Origin: Acidobacteriota bacterium
GTDB lineage: Bacteria; Acidobacteriota; Vicinamibacteria; Vicinamibacterales; JAKQTR01
DNA length: 64,000 nucleotides
Direction: 5' to 3'
Assembly: GCA_029562975.1 (NCBI GenBank)
Contig: JAKQTR010000050.1
Location: 124,001 to 188,000 of the forward strand
Shown: one piece after another, positions 43,994-53,328 of the stretch
Position numbering within the stretch: the first letter of the stretch is position 1
How the letters are laid out: every line of letters starts with the position of its first letter
The notes under the pieces: generated by a model
Seen by the model: the letters and a program-made list of their open reading frames with translations, nothing else
What the model was told of the DNA's origin: nothing
Databases searched by the model: none
Position numbers and translations under genes: made by a program

Positions 43994-45358
43994 ATGAGTC
44001 GGAGCCATCAGCCCACCCGCCGCCGTTTCATCGGCACCCTCGCGGGCAGCGCCGCCGCGGCGGCCGCCGTCACGATGTCTGCCGCTTCCCGAGAACGCGA
44101 GGAGGTCATCCCCGATCGCGAGAAGGGATATGCCGCCAACGACCAGATCCAGTTCGCACTCATCGGAGCCGGCATCCAGGGCACGGCCGACACGACGAGC
44201 GCCCTCCAGGTGCCGGGTGTCAAGCTCGTGGCCGTGTGCGACCTCTACGACGGACGGCTGACCTCCGCCAAGGCCAGGTGGGGGCAGGATCTGTTCACGA
44301 CGCGGGACTACCGCGAGATCATCAGCCGGCCGGACATCGACGCTGTCATTGCCGCGGTCCCCGATCACTGGCACAAGCAGATCGCCATCGACACCCTCGG
44401 GCAGAACAAGTCGATCTACCTCGAGAAGCCGATGGTCCAGAGCCTGGGCGAGGGCGAGGCGGTCATCGCCGCGCAGAAGACCTCGAAGGGCATCCTCCAG
44501 GTCGGCAGCCAGGGGATGTCGTCGCTCAGCAACGAGAAGGCGCGGGAGCTGCTGGCGGCCGGCGCCATCGGCAAGCTGACCTACGCCGAGGGCTTCTGGG
44601 CGCGCAACAGCCCTTCAGGCGCGTGGCAGTACCCGATTCCCGCCGACGCCTCCGAGCAGACGCTCGACTGGGACAAGTTCCTCGGCGCAACGGCCAAGCG
44701 CCCGTACGACCCGCTCCGCTTCTTCCGGTGGCGCAACTACCGGGACTACGGCACCGGCGTCTGCGGGGATCTGTTCGTGCACCTGTTCTCGACGCTGCAC
44801 TTCATCACGGGCTCGCTGGGCCCGACGCAGATCATGGCCCAGGGCGGACTCCGGTTCTGGAAGGACGGCCGCGACGTGCCCGACGTCATGCTCGGCATGT
44901 TCGACTATCCGGAGACGAAGGAGCACGCGCCCTTCAGCCTGTCGCTGCGCGTCCACTTCGTGGACGGCACGTCTGGCAGCACGTTCCTCCGCCTGGTCGG
45001 CACGGGCGGCGCGATGGACGTGGGGTTCGAGAACGAAGTGACGGTGAAGTACCAGAAGACCTGGGATCCGCTCAAGGCGACGCAGGGCAGCTTCCGCGCG
45101 AACCCGGAGCCGGCCGACCGCAAGGATATGGTGCCGGCGGCCAACATCGTGTACCGCGCCGAGCAGGGCTACAAGGGCGCGCACTACGATCACTTCAACA
45201 ACTGGTTCACGGCCATCAGGACCGGCGGCAAGGTCGTCGAAGACGCGGTGTTCGGCTACCGGGCGGCGGCCCCGGCCCTCGCGTGCAACCTCAGCTACTT
45301 CGAGAAGCGCGCGATCCAGTGGGATCCGGTTGCGATGAAGCTGGTGCCCGGCAAGTAG
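43994..45358 (+). CDS. Tat-exported Gfo/Idh/MocA-family oxidoreductase
   Basis: 454 residues. The N-terminus has a twin-arginine signal (TRRRFIGT, then a hydrophobic Ala-rich stretch to about residue 37), so the folded, cofactor-loaded enzyme goes to the periplasm. The Rossmann fold starts QFALIGAGIQG. The sugar-dehydrogenase motif EKPMVQS (about residue 145) carries the catalytic Lys of the family. The C-terminal beta-sheet domain contains GDLFVHLFSTLHFI, where the late His pair of the family sits. Related Tat-exported proteins act on sugars or inositols with tightly held NAD(P); the substrate is unknown. A start at 43973 is possible, but TGGAGGG at 43981 favours 43994. Confidence 0.93.
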   Translation: MSRSHQPTRRRFIGTLAGSAAAAAAVTMSAASREREEVIPDREKGYAANDQIQFALIGAGIQGTADTTSALQVPGVKLVAVCDLYDGRLTSAKARWGQDLFTTRDYREIISRPDIDAVIAAVPDHWHKQIAIDTLGQNKSIYLEKPMVQSLGEGEAVIAAQKTSKGILQVGSQGMSSLSNEKARELLAAGAIGKLTYAEGFWARNSPSGAWQYPIPADASEQTLDWDKFLGATAKRPYDPLRFFRWRNYRDYGTGVCGDLFVHLFSTLHFITGSLGPTQIMAQGGLRFWKDGRDVPDVMLGMFDYPETKEHAPFSLSLRVHFVDGTSGSTFLRLVGTGGAMDVGFENEVTVKYQKTWDPLKATQGSFRANPEPADRKDMVPAANIVYRAEQGYKGAHYDHFNNWFTAIRTGGKVVEDAVFGYRAAAPALACNLSYFEKRAIQWDPVAMKLVPGK

Positions 45359-45392
45359 GCGTGCGCGCATCGACGGCCGACGCTCTCTGCTG

Positions 45393-46730
45393 ATGCGCCC
45401 CACCATGGCCAGCTCGCCTCCCGGCGAGCTGGCCCTTTCTTCGTTGCTCTGGTTCTGGCTGCCCCTGGCGGCCACGTGGCTGATGATGTCGGCCGAGGGG
45501 CCCTACGTCGCCGCCATCATCGCCCGCATGCCCGACGCCGCGTTCAACCTCGCGGCCTACGGCGTGGCGTTCTCCCTCGCCTGGCTGGTCGAATCCCCCA
45601 TCATGATGCTGCTGACGGCGTCGAATTCGCTGGTGCGCGACCGGCAGTCGTTCCTGGCGCTCGAGCGGTTCATGATTCGCATGAACGTGGCGGTCACGGC
45701 ATGCATGCTCATCGGCGTGGCGCCGCCGGTCTTCCGCTTCGTGACCGGCACGATCATGGGCCTGCCGCCGAACGTCGCGGGACTGGTCCACCTGGCGACG
45801 GCCGTCCTCGTTCCCTGGCCCGCGGCCATCGGGTACCGCCGCTTCTACCAGGGCCTGCTCGTCCGCCGGGGCCTGACGCGGCGGGTGGCCTACGGCACCG
45901 TCGTCCGCCTCGGGACGATGTCGGTGACGGCGGCCGTCCTGGCCCTGACGTCCGCGCTCCACGGCGCCGCCATCGGCGCCGCCGCTCTGGCCTGCGGCGT
46001 GCTGGCGGAAGCGGCCGCCAGCCGTCTGATGGCCCGCCGCGTTGTGGCGTCGCTCCTCGCCGAGCCGGCCGGCCCGGCTTCGGCCCCGCTCACGCAGCGC
46101 GCCATCGTTCGCTTCTACTACCCGCTCGCCTTGACGTCGATCATCTCGCTCGTCACCGGCCCGATGCTGACGTTCTTCCTGGGCCGGGGCCGGGCGCCGA
46201 TCGAGTCGCTCGCCGTCATGCCGGTGGTGCAGTCGCTCGTGTTCCTGTTCCGGAGCGGCGGCGTCGCCTACCAGGAAGTGGGCGTGGCGCTGCTGGGCGC
46301 GCGAGGCGAACACGAGGCCGCGATCGCACGCGGCGCCAGGGCCCTGGCCGCCGGCGCGACGGCCGTTCTTGCGGGGATCCTGTTCACGCCCCTCGCCGAC
46401 GCCTGGTTCGCCGGCCTGTCGGGCCTGGCGCCGGATCTGTCGCGGTTCGCGCTCACGCCCGCGCGCCTGCTCCTGCTGCTTCCGGCGATGGAGTACTGGC
46501 TGTCGTTCCAGCGGTCCCGCTTCATCCTGAACGGAAAGACGCGCGTGATCACCGTGGCAACCGCGGTCGAGGTCGGCGCGATCGCGCTGCTCATGACGGC
46601 AGGGATCGGGCTCCTCGGACTCGTCGGCGTGGTGGCGGCGGCGACGGCGCAGGTCCTCGGCCGGCTGGGCTCGAACCTGTTTCTCCGGGCCGCCTCGAAG
46701 CCGCCCCCCGGCGCCGAGCGCGCCTCGTAG
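45393..46730 (+). CDS. ANKH/MATE-superfamily polytopic transporter
   Basis: 445 residues with about 12 hydrophobic segments spread over the whole length. The layout and details such as LAAYGVAFSLAWLVESP, the start of the second half RFYYPLALTSIIS, and VGVVAAATAQVLG resemble the progressive ankylosis (ANKH) branch of the MATE-like flippases, which exports small anions such as pyrophosphate, ATP or citrate in animals. Bacterial members have no known substrate. The start has no clear Shine-Dalgarno (alternative ATG at 45405). It follows the Tat oxidoreductase after 34 bases, so they may be co-transcribed. Confidence 0.72.
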   Translation: MRPTMASSPPGELALSSLLWFWLPLAATWLMMSAEGPYVAAIIARMPDAAFNLAAYGVAFSLAWLVESPIMMLLTASNSLVRDRQSFLALERFMIRMNVAVTACMLIGVAPPVFRFVTGTIMGLPPNVAGLVHLATAVLVPWPAAIGYRRFYQGLLVRRGLTRRVAYGTVVRLGTMSVTAAVLALTSALHGAAIGAAALACGVLAEAAASRLMARRVVASLLAEPAGPASAPLTQRAIVRFYYPLALTSIISLVTGPMLTFFLGRGRAPIESLAVMPVVQSLVFLFRSGGVAYQEVGVALLGARGEHEAAIARGARALAAGATAVLAGILFTPLADAWFAGLSGLAPDLSRFALTPARLLLLLPAMEYWLSFQRSRFILNGKTRVITVATAVEVGAIALLMTAGIGLLGLVGVVAAATAQVLGRLGSNLFLRAASKPPPGAERAS

Positions 46731-46780
46731 CTCCGGGCTCCTCCGGCCAGGCCAGCCGCGCGGCTCGCTCCGCCTCGCCC

Positions 46781-48550
46781 TTACTGGTTCTTCACGGCTT
46801 CGGCGGGCGCCGGCCCGGACCCGAGAAGCAGCCGGAGCGCTCCGTCTCGCATGACGAAGCGGAGACTCCGCACGGTCCCGCCGCCGTCGAAACTGAAGGA
46901 CGCGAAGCTCCCGCCGCCGATCGGCAGGTAGCGGAACGCCGGCGGCTCGGGCGACCCGCGCAATCCGATGATGCGTGCCGGCCCCCAGACGTACACGTTG
47001 TAGACGCTTGCCGTCTCGAAGTCGAGGCGGACGAACACGCGTGCGCTGTTGGGACCGCGCGGCAGCGCCCCGACGACCGCTGATCCCCTGAACGGGCCGA
47101 GGCGGCGTTCGCGATCGCGCATCATCTCGAACTCGCGCGTCCGCAGCGCTTCCAGGGGCATGCTCCGCCCCATCGCCGCGTGCAGCAGCACGACGTCGCC
47201 GGCGAAGGCCTTCTCCGTGATGGCGGCGGTGCGCCGCGAGACATCCGCCAGACGCTCGGCAAGCGCCGGGTCCGGCGCCGAGAGGGCGGCGAACGCCTCC
47301 GGGGCCGACGGCCGCGCCAGCAGCGACGCGCCGTCCAGGGCCAGTGTCAGCGTGCTCCCCCTCGGCAGGCGCCAGTCGCCGGCGTACTCCGCAAGGCGTT
47401 CGGGCGGCTCGGAAACGGCGCGTGGCGGCATCGCGGCCGTCCCGCCGAACAGGATCCGTTCGAGGGCCTCGGCAGCGGGCGTCGCCGGCCAGCCCGCGTC
47501 GGTCGAGGCCAGGAAGAGCATGGCGTCCTCGTCGGGAAACCGCACGAACTCCGCCACGTAGACGCCGTTCCCGCCGTTGTGCCGGACGACGGTGGTGCCG
47601 CGGGCGCTCTTGCTGACGACCCAGCCGTACGCATAGTGCGACAGTCCGCGGGGCCCCTCGGCGACGTAGGGCGCGAAGTACTTCGCGCGGGCCGCCTTCG
47701 ACAGCACGGCGTCCGTGCCGAGGGCGCGGTGCCAGGCGACCATGTCGGGCAGGGTCGTCTGCAGCCCCCCATTCCCCCGCAGCGTCCAGTATGGCGCGCC
47801 GGCGGGCTCAAGGCGCTCGGCGAGCGTCCCCCAGTCTTCTCCGGTGTCGAGATAGCCATGGGCGATCCGCGCCGGGGGCCAGGCCGGGATCTTGTAGCCG
47901 GTCTCGCGCATGCCTGCTGGAAGGAGTACGTGCTCCCGGAGATAGGCCTCGTACGGCTCCCCCGACACCCGCTCGATGATGGCAGCCAGCAGGCTGTACC
48001 CGGCGTTCGCGTACTGATAGCCTCTGCCGGGCGCGAACAGCAGCGTGGACGCCAGCGCGCGGCCGACGTACTCCTCGCGGCCGACTGGATCGTAGTCGCT
48101 CGAACTGAAATCCGACTCGAGCCCGGACGAGTGGGTCAGCAGGTGGTGCAGCGTCATGCCGGTTTTGTCCGGCGGGACCCCGTCGAGGTACTTCCCGATG
48201 GCGTCGCCGACGGCCAGTCTGCCCTGCATCTCGAGCGTCAGGACGGCCGCGGCGGTGAACTGCTTGGTGATCGATCCGATGCTGAAGACGCTGTCGGTGC
48301 CGAGCGGGACCCGGCGCGCTCGATCCGCCAGGCCGTAGGACTTGAGCAGCACGACCTGATTGCCCCGGACGGCCGCGGCGCCGCCGGCGAAGCCGAACCG
48401 CTCCAGGCGGGAGAGATACTCATCGAGGGCGCGGCCGATCTCGCCTACTGCGCGCGGCTCGTCCTGGGCGGCCGCCGGGGCGCGCGCCTCAGGCGGCAGG
48501 GACACGGCCAGGACGACGGCGCCGCACAAGAGGGCGGCACGCAGCAGCAT
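46781..48550 (-). CDS. exported class C beta-lactamase-family serine hydrolase
   Basis: 589 residues with a signal peptide (hydrophobic 3-18). The catalytic domain covers about 38-375: SITK (Ser93, Lys96), YAN (about residue 174), LLTHSSGL, and HNGG in the KTG position (about residue 332). A C-terminal beta-rich extension of about 200 residues follows, as in some D-aminopeptidases and penicillin-binding-like esterases. It would act on peptidoglycan-type or ester substrates in the periplasm. It starts nine bases after the O-methyltransferase stop, forming an operon with it. Different from the serine hydrolase at 30974-32326. Confidence 0.9.
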   Translation of the reverse strand: MLLRAALLCGAVVLAVSLPPEARAPAAAQDEPRAVGEIGRALDEYLSRLERFGFAGGAAAVRGNQVVLLKSYGLADRARRVPLGTDSVFSIGSITKQFTAAAVLTLEMQGRLAVGDAIGKYLDGVPPDKTGMTLHHLLTHSSGLESDFSSSDYDPVGREEYVGRALASTLLFAPGRGYQYANAGYSLLAAIIERVSGEPYEAYLREHVLLPAGMRETGYKIPAWPPARIAHGYLDTGEDWGTLAERLEPAGAPYWTLRGNGGLQTTLPDMVAWHRALGTDAVLSKAARAKYFAPYVAEGPRGLSHYAYGWVVSKSARGTTVVRHNGGNGVYVAEFVRFPDEDAMLFLASTDAGWPATPAAEALERILFGGTAAMPPRAVSEPPERLAEYAGDWRLPRGSTLTLALDGASLLARPSAPEAFAALSAPDPALAERLADVSRRTAAITEKAFAGDVVLLHAAMGRSMPLEALRTREFEMMRDRERRLGPFRGSAVVGALPRGPNSARVFVRLDFETASVYNVYVWGPARIIGLRGSPEPPAFRYLPIGGGSFASFSFDGGGTVRSLRFVMRDGALRLLLGSGPAPAEAVKNQ

Positions 48551-48559
48551 CGGGGGATT

Positions 48560-49216
48560 CTACCGCTCCCGGCGCTTGTAGCTGATGGCCACGCCGCCCG
48601 GCGTCACCGTCGTCTCCAGGAACGGCAGGCCGGACATGTATTCGTAGTAGTCGCCCGTCATGCCGCTGCCGCGCCAGCGGCGTGCGGGGTACACGTTGTG
48701 GGCGGCGATGCACCCCCCGACCGTCAGCTTCGGGATCACGGCTTTCGCGTAGTTCGTGTACCAGTCCTTGTCGGCGTCGATGAACACGAAGTCGAAGGGC
48801 CCGGGAAGCGCCGGCACGAGATCGTGCGCGTCGGCCAGCCGCGCGTCGATGAACGCCGACACGCCGGCCTCTTGGAAGTTGCGGACGGCCTGCTCGTGGC
48901 GCCTGCGATCGATGTCGATCGTCGTCAGTTTCCCGCCGGTCTTCGAGAGGGCGAGGGCGATCCAGATGCCCGACCGGCCAGTCGAGGTGCCGATCTCGAG
49001 GGCGCGCGTGTATTGGCCCTTGACGACGAGATCGTGGAGCAAACGCCCGTCGGACTCGGGCACGTTCATGTCCCGCCAGTCGTAACGGTGCTCTGCGAAA
49101 AAGCGCTCGACGCGCGCGTCGAGCCCGCCAGCCGCCGGCGGGCTCTGGGCGTCGATGGCGACGAGGGCCGGGCCGCAGAGTGCAGCCGCGAGCATCAGGA
49201 CGGGCAGACGGGTCAT
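48560..49216 (-). CDS. O-methyltransferase family protein with an N-terminal signal peptide
   Basis: 218 residues. The first 24 (MTRLPVLMLAAALCGPALVA...) look like a cleavable signal. The rest is a class I O-methyltransferase of the caffeoyl-CoA OMT group: motif I ALEIGTSTGRSG, acidic TTIDIDRRRHEQA, FDFVFIDADKDWYTNY with the metal-binding Asp residues, and GGCIAAHNV. Export of a SAM-using enzyme is puzzling, since SAM is cytoplasmic; the signal may instead act as a membrane anchor or be misjudged, with a start at Met50 as an unlikely alternative. First gene of a pair with the serine hydrolase. Confidence 0.85.
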   Translation of the reverse strand: MTRLPVLMLAAALCGPALVAIDAQSPPAAGGLDARVERFFAEHRYDWRDMNVPESDGRLLHDLVVKGQYTRALEIGTSTGRSGIWIALALSKTGGKLTTIDIDRRRHEQAVRNFQEAGVSAFIDARLADAHDLVPALPGPFDFVFIDADKDWYTNYAKAVIPKLTVGGCIAAHNVYPARRWRGSGMTGDYYEYMSGLPFLETTVTPGGVAISYKRRER

Positions 49217-49428
49217 CGAGGACCTCCGGCAGACAGCAGGCCACCGGCCATCGCCGGCGCACGGACCGGCGCCACTGAAGAGACATTACGACGGGCGCCG
49301 GCCTGCGTTTACCCGCGGGCCGCCCGCGAGTTCGCGGCCGGGCACGGGCGGCCGCTGTGATAGCCTTCTCTGCATTCGGGCTCCGGCCGCGTCCGGGCCG
49401 GCCCCATCGCCTTCCGAGGAGGATACCC

Positions 49429-51450
49429 GTGCGGACCCTAGCACTCCGTGTTGGCGCGGCGGTCCTCGTCCTGGCGGCGTCGTCCGCCGCCGCGGGACGA
49501 ACCGATCCCCCGCCGCAGGCCGCTCCGGCTGGCGCTCCCGCCTACCACGACTACGCTGCGCTCTCCGCCGCGCTCAAGGCCGCCGTCGCCGCCCACCCCG
49601 GTCTCGCGAAGCTCGCGTCGATCGGCAAGACGAGGCAGGGCCGCGACATCTGGGCGGTGGAAGTCGCGAGCGCCAAGGGCCGGCCGGTTGGCGAGCGCCC
49701 GGCGCTCCTGGTCGCCGCGAACTTCGAGGGCGATCACCTCATCGGCAGCGAGATCGCGCTCTGCATGATCGACTACCTGCTCACGGCGTACGCCTCGGAC
49801 GCCGAGGTCAGGCAGCGCCTGGACGCGTCGGCCATCTACGTGCTGCCGCGCGTCAACCCCGACGGAGCGGAGTTGATGTTCGCCCCGGTGAAGGCGTTCC
49901 GCCGCACGAACGCCACGCCCATCGATGCCGACAACGACGGGCGCGCCGACGAGGACGGCCCCGAGGACCTCAACGGGGACGGCGTCGTCACCGTGATGCG
50001 CGTCAGGGATCCGAAGGGGCCCTATGCCGTCAGCGCCGAGGACGCGCGCCTCATGAAGCGCGCCGACCCGGCCAAGGGCGAGGCCGGCGGATGGGCGATC
50101 TACCCCGAGGGCATCGACAACGACGGGGACGGCTTCATCAACGAGGACGGCCCCGGGGGCGTGGACATCAACCGGAACTTCATGCACCAGTACCCGTACT
50201 TCGAACCCGACGCCGGCCGGTACATGGCGAGCGAGGCGGAGACGCGGGCCGTGCTCGACTACGTGCTCGCGCACCGGAACATCGCTGCCATCCTCGCGTT
50301 CGGCGAGAGCGACAACCTGATCGCGGGGCCCGCGAGGCCGGCGCCCGCGACCAGGCTGGATCTCGTGGAGTTCGCCGAACGCAGCTTCGCCGACGCGCGG
50401 CGGACCGGCATGGTCCCGCCGCTCGGCGCCGGCTTCGGCAGGGGCTTCGGCAGGGCTGGCGCCATGATGCCCGGGGCCGCCCCAGCCGGCGGAGCAGGCG
50501 GGCGCTCGGCTCAGGGCGCGGCGCCGGCAGCAAGCGGCCGCGGCATGCGCACCGTCCAGCCCGCGACGTCGGTGAACGCCGCGGACCTCGAGTACCTCAA
50601 CACCATCGCCGCGAAGTACCGGGAGATGACGGGGCTTCGCGCCACGGGCCTCGTGCGCGCGCCGGCCGGCGCGTTCTTCGAATACGGCTACTACCAGTAC
50701 GGCGTGCCGTCCTTCTCCACGCCGGGCTGGGGCCTGCCAGGAGGGGCGAGGCCCTCGGCCGGCGCGGTGCCGCCGGGTGCCGCTCCCGGACGGGCCGGCG
50801 CCAGTCCGGCCGCCGGACAGGCCGGCCCGCCGGCTGCGTTCGGCCAGCGCGGCGCGGGCCGGGGAAGCACAGGCCCGGCGGGGCCAGGCAGCGACGCCGA
50901 GGCGGCCGCCGAGGCAATCGACCTGCGCCTCCTCCAGTGGATGGACGCCGAGAAGATCGACGGCTTCGTGCCGTGGACGCCGTTCAAGCACCCGACGCTC
51001 GGCGACGTCGAAATCGGCGGTTTCAAGCCGTACGCGGCCGTGAATCCCCCCGCGTCGATGATCGCCGACCTGGGCAGGGCCCACGCGAAGTTCTCGGTCT
51101 ACCTTGCGTCGCTCTTTGCGAATCTCCGGATCGCGAAGGCGGAGGCGACGGCCCTCGGAGGGGGCCTCTTCCGCATCAAGGCCGACGTCGAGAACACCGG
51201 CTTCCTGCCGACGGCCCTGGCGCACGGCGTCGTCTCGCGGGCGGTGAAGCCGGTCATGGTGCGGCTCGACGTGCCGCCCGACTCGATTGTCACGGGCGCC
51301 GAGAAGATCAGCGCCCTGCCGACGCTCGCGGGATCCGGCTCGCGCGAATCCTACGAATGGGTGATCGCGGCAGCCCCGGGCTCCTCGGTTACTCTGACCG
51401 TCATGTCACAGAAGGGCGGCAGCGATCGCGCGACGATCGCGCTGCGGTAG
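49429..51450 (+). CDS. M14 zinc-carboxypeptidase-like pseudoenzyme (secreted)
   Basis: 673 residues, GTG start with AGGAGG six bases upstream; signal peptide to about residue 22. Clear M14 outline: LASIGKTRQGRDIWAVEV, then the first zinc site position, VNPDGAE, and VDINRNF. The zinc ligands are altered. HGNE of the next gene aligns with EGDH here (Glu100, His103), the third His is Gly (AFGES), and the catalytic Glu region (SNELW in the neighbour) is replaced. It carries two DxDxDG calcium-type loops and Gly/Ala/Pro-rich insertions around residues 425-470 and 525-580. Probably not a peptidase; perhaps a binding partner of the active paralogue 27 bases downstream. Confidence 0.88.
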   Translation: MRTLALRVGAAVLVLAASSAAAGRTDPPPQAAPAGAPAYHDYAALSAALKAAVAAHPGLAKLASIGKTRQGRDIWAVEVASAKGRPVGERPALLVAANFEGDHLIGSEIALCMIDYLLTAYASDAEVRQRLDASAIYVLPRVNPDGAELMFAPVKAFRRTNATPIDADNDGRADEDGPEDLNGDGVVTVMRVRDPKGPYAVSAEDARLMKRADPAKGEAGGWAIYPEGIDNDGDGFINEDGPGGVDINRNFMHQYPYFEPDAGRYMASEAETRAVLDYVLAHRNIAAILAFGESDNLIAGPARPAPATRLDLVEFAERSFADARRTGMVPPLGAGFGRGFGRAGAMMPGAAPAGGAGGRSAQGAAPAASGRGMRTVQPATSVNAADLEYLNTIAAKYREMTGLRATGLVRAPAGAFFEYGYYQYGVPSFSTPGWGLPGGARPSAGAVPPGAAPGRAGASPAAGQAGPPAAFGQRGAGRGSTGPAGPGSDAEAAAEAIDLRLLQWMDAEKIDGFVPWTPFKHPTLGDVEIGGFKPYAAVNPPASMIADLGRAHAKFSVYLASLFANLRIAKAEATALGGGLFRIKADVENTGFLPTALAHGVVSRAVKPVMVRLDVPPDSIVTGAEKISALPTLAGSGSRESYEWVIAAAPGSSVTLTVMSQKGGSDRATIALR

Positions 51451-51477
51451 CGGCCGACGCCACACCAGGGAGCACCG

Positions 51478-53328
51478 ATGATGACCAGACTCCTCAGACT
51501 CATCACCGCGGCGGCCTTTCCTGCGGCGCTGGCGCTCGCCGTGCCGGCGGGCATGTCCGCCCAGGGCCGCCCCTCGCCGGCGACGACGCAGGCGCCTAGC
51601 GCCGCGGCAGCCGTCGCGCAGGACTGGGCCGCGCGGCCTTCATCCGAACGGACCTACACGGTGAAGCTCGACTTCAACCGCTGGCACGACGTGTCGGAGC
51701 TGCAGGCCGACATGCGCACCCTCGAGAAGGCCTACCCGAAGTTCCTCAAGTACATCTCGCTCGGCAAGAGCTACGGCGGGCGGGACATCGCCGCGATGAT
51801 CGTCAACAACCCCGACACCGGTCCGGACACGGCCAAGCCGGCGATGTACATCGAGGCGAACATCCACGGCAACGAGGTCCAGGGCGGCGAGATCTGCCTC
51901 TACACGATCTGGTACCTGATGGAGCACTACGGCAGGATCGACCGCATCACCCGCCTCGTCGACGAGCGCGCCTTCTACATCGTCCCGACGGTCAATCCCG
52001 ACGGCCGCGACTACTTCATGCACGGGCCGGGGGGCAACGCCCGGAGCGGACACGTGCCGGTGGACGACGACAACGACTACCTCTTCGACGAGGACGGCCC
52101 CGAGGACCTGAACGGCAACGGCGTCATCGAGCAGATCCGGAAGTACGTGCCCGGCGAAGGCACGCACCGGAAGAGCTCCGCCGATCCGCGCATCCTCGAG
52201 CCGGTCCCGCCCGGCGAGACGGGCGACTACGTGCTGCTCGGGCTGGAGGGCATCGACCACGACGGCGACGGCCGCGTGGGGGAGGACGGGCCCGGCGGCT
52301 ACGATCCCAACCGCAACTTCCCGGCCGACTGGCAGCCCGGCTACGTCCAGGGCGGGGCGATGGACTACCCGCTCCAGCTTCCCGAGGCGAAAGCCGTCAG
52401 CGACTTCCTCCTGGCGCATCCGAACGTCGCCGGGCTGCAGACCTACCACAACAGCGGCGGCATGATCCTGCGCAGCCCGGGCGCCGAGCAGATTGGCGAG
52501 TATCCGCCGCAGGACACGATGGTGTACGACGAAATCGGCCGGATGGGCGAGCGCATCCTGCCGTTCTATCGCTACCTCGTGATTTGGAGCGGGCTCTACA
52601 CGGTGCACGGCGGCGTGACGGACTGGGGCAACGACACGCTGGGCATCATCTCCCTGTCCAACGAGCTGTGGAGCTCGCAGCAGTACTTCACCAGCCCCGA
52701 GCTGAAGGAGCAGCAGCGGGACCCGGAGAGCCCGATCGCGCCGCGCGTCGCGAACTATTTCTTCAACGACTACCTCGAGTTCGGCGACCAGCTGACGGAG
52801 TGGCGGACGTTCAACCACCCGCAGTTCGGGGAGGTCGAGATCGGCGGCGCGTTCAAGAAGACGTTCGGGCGCGTGCCGCCGCGGTTCATGAACGAGGAGC
52901 TGTGCCACCGCAACATGGCGTTCACGCTGTACCAGGCCGATGAGATGCCGCGCATGTCGATCGGCGCGACGAAGGTCGAGCGGCTCGGCGGAGGGCTCTT
53001 CAAGGTGTGGGTGGACCTGGTCAACGACAAGCTCGCGCCGACGATCCTCGCGAAGGCCGCCCAGAACGCCGTCGTGCCGCCGGACCTGCTGACGCTCGAC
53101 GGCAAGGGCGTCGAGGTGCTGTCGGCCGGCTGGGTGCCGAGCAAGTGGCGTCCTTCGGTGGCCAGGCCGATCGATCAGAAGGATCTGAAGCGCATCATCG
53201 TGCGCAACGGCCATCCCGGCCGGACGACGCGCACGGTGCAGTACCTCGTCAAAGGCTCGGGCCCTGTCACGGTGACGTACGCGAGCCTCAAGGGCGGGTC
53301 GCCGCAGAAGACGATCCTGCTCCAGTAG
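51478..53328 (+). CDS. secreted M14-family zinc carboxypeptidase
   Basis: 616 residues with a signal peptide (to about residue 29). All expected active-site residues are present. Zinc ligands: His130 and Glu133 (ANIHGNE) and His324 (TYHNSGG). Substrate Arg279 is in DPNRNF and the candidate general base Glu396 in SNELW. Two acidic DxNxDG/DxDxDG loops (DDDNDYLFDEDG, DHDGDGRVGEDG) suggest calcium binding. A C-terminal beta-sandwich (from about 450) is typical of these large bacterial M14 proteins. It cuts C-terminal residues or peptidoglycan-type peptides outside the cytoplasm. It follows its pseudoenzyme paralogue after 27 bases and overlaps the convergent THEP1-fusion gene by 41 bases. Confidence 0.93.
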   Translation: MMTRLLRLITAAAFPAALALAVPAGMSAQGRPSPATTQAPSAAAAVAQDWAARPSSERTYTVKLDFNRWHDVSELQADMRTLEKAYPKFLKYISLGKSYGGRDIAAMIVNNPDTGPDTAKPAMYIEANIHGNEVQGGEICLYTIWYLMEHYGRIDRITRLVDERAFYIVPTVNPDGRDYFMHGPGGNARSGHVPVDDDNDYLFDEDGPEDLNGNGVIEQIRKYVPGEGTHRKSSADPRILEPVPPGETGDYVLLGLEGIDHDGDGRVGEDGPGGYDPNRNFPADWQPGYVQGGAMDYPLQLPEAKAVSDFLLAHPNVAGLQTYHNSGGMILRSPGAEQIGEYPPQDTMVYDEIGRMGERILPFYRYLVIWSGLYTVHGGVTDWGNDTLGIISLSNELWSSQQYFTSPELKEQQRDPESPIAPRVANYFFNDYLEFGDQLTEWRTFNHPQFGEVEIGGAFKKTFGRVPPRFMNEELCHRNMAFTLYQADEMPRMSIGATKVERLGGGLFKVWVDLVNDKLAPTILAKAAQNAVVPPDLLTLDGKGVEVLSAGWVPSKWRPSVARPIDQKDLKRIIVRNGHPGRTTRTVQYLVKGSGPVTVTYASLKGGSPQKTILLQ

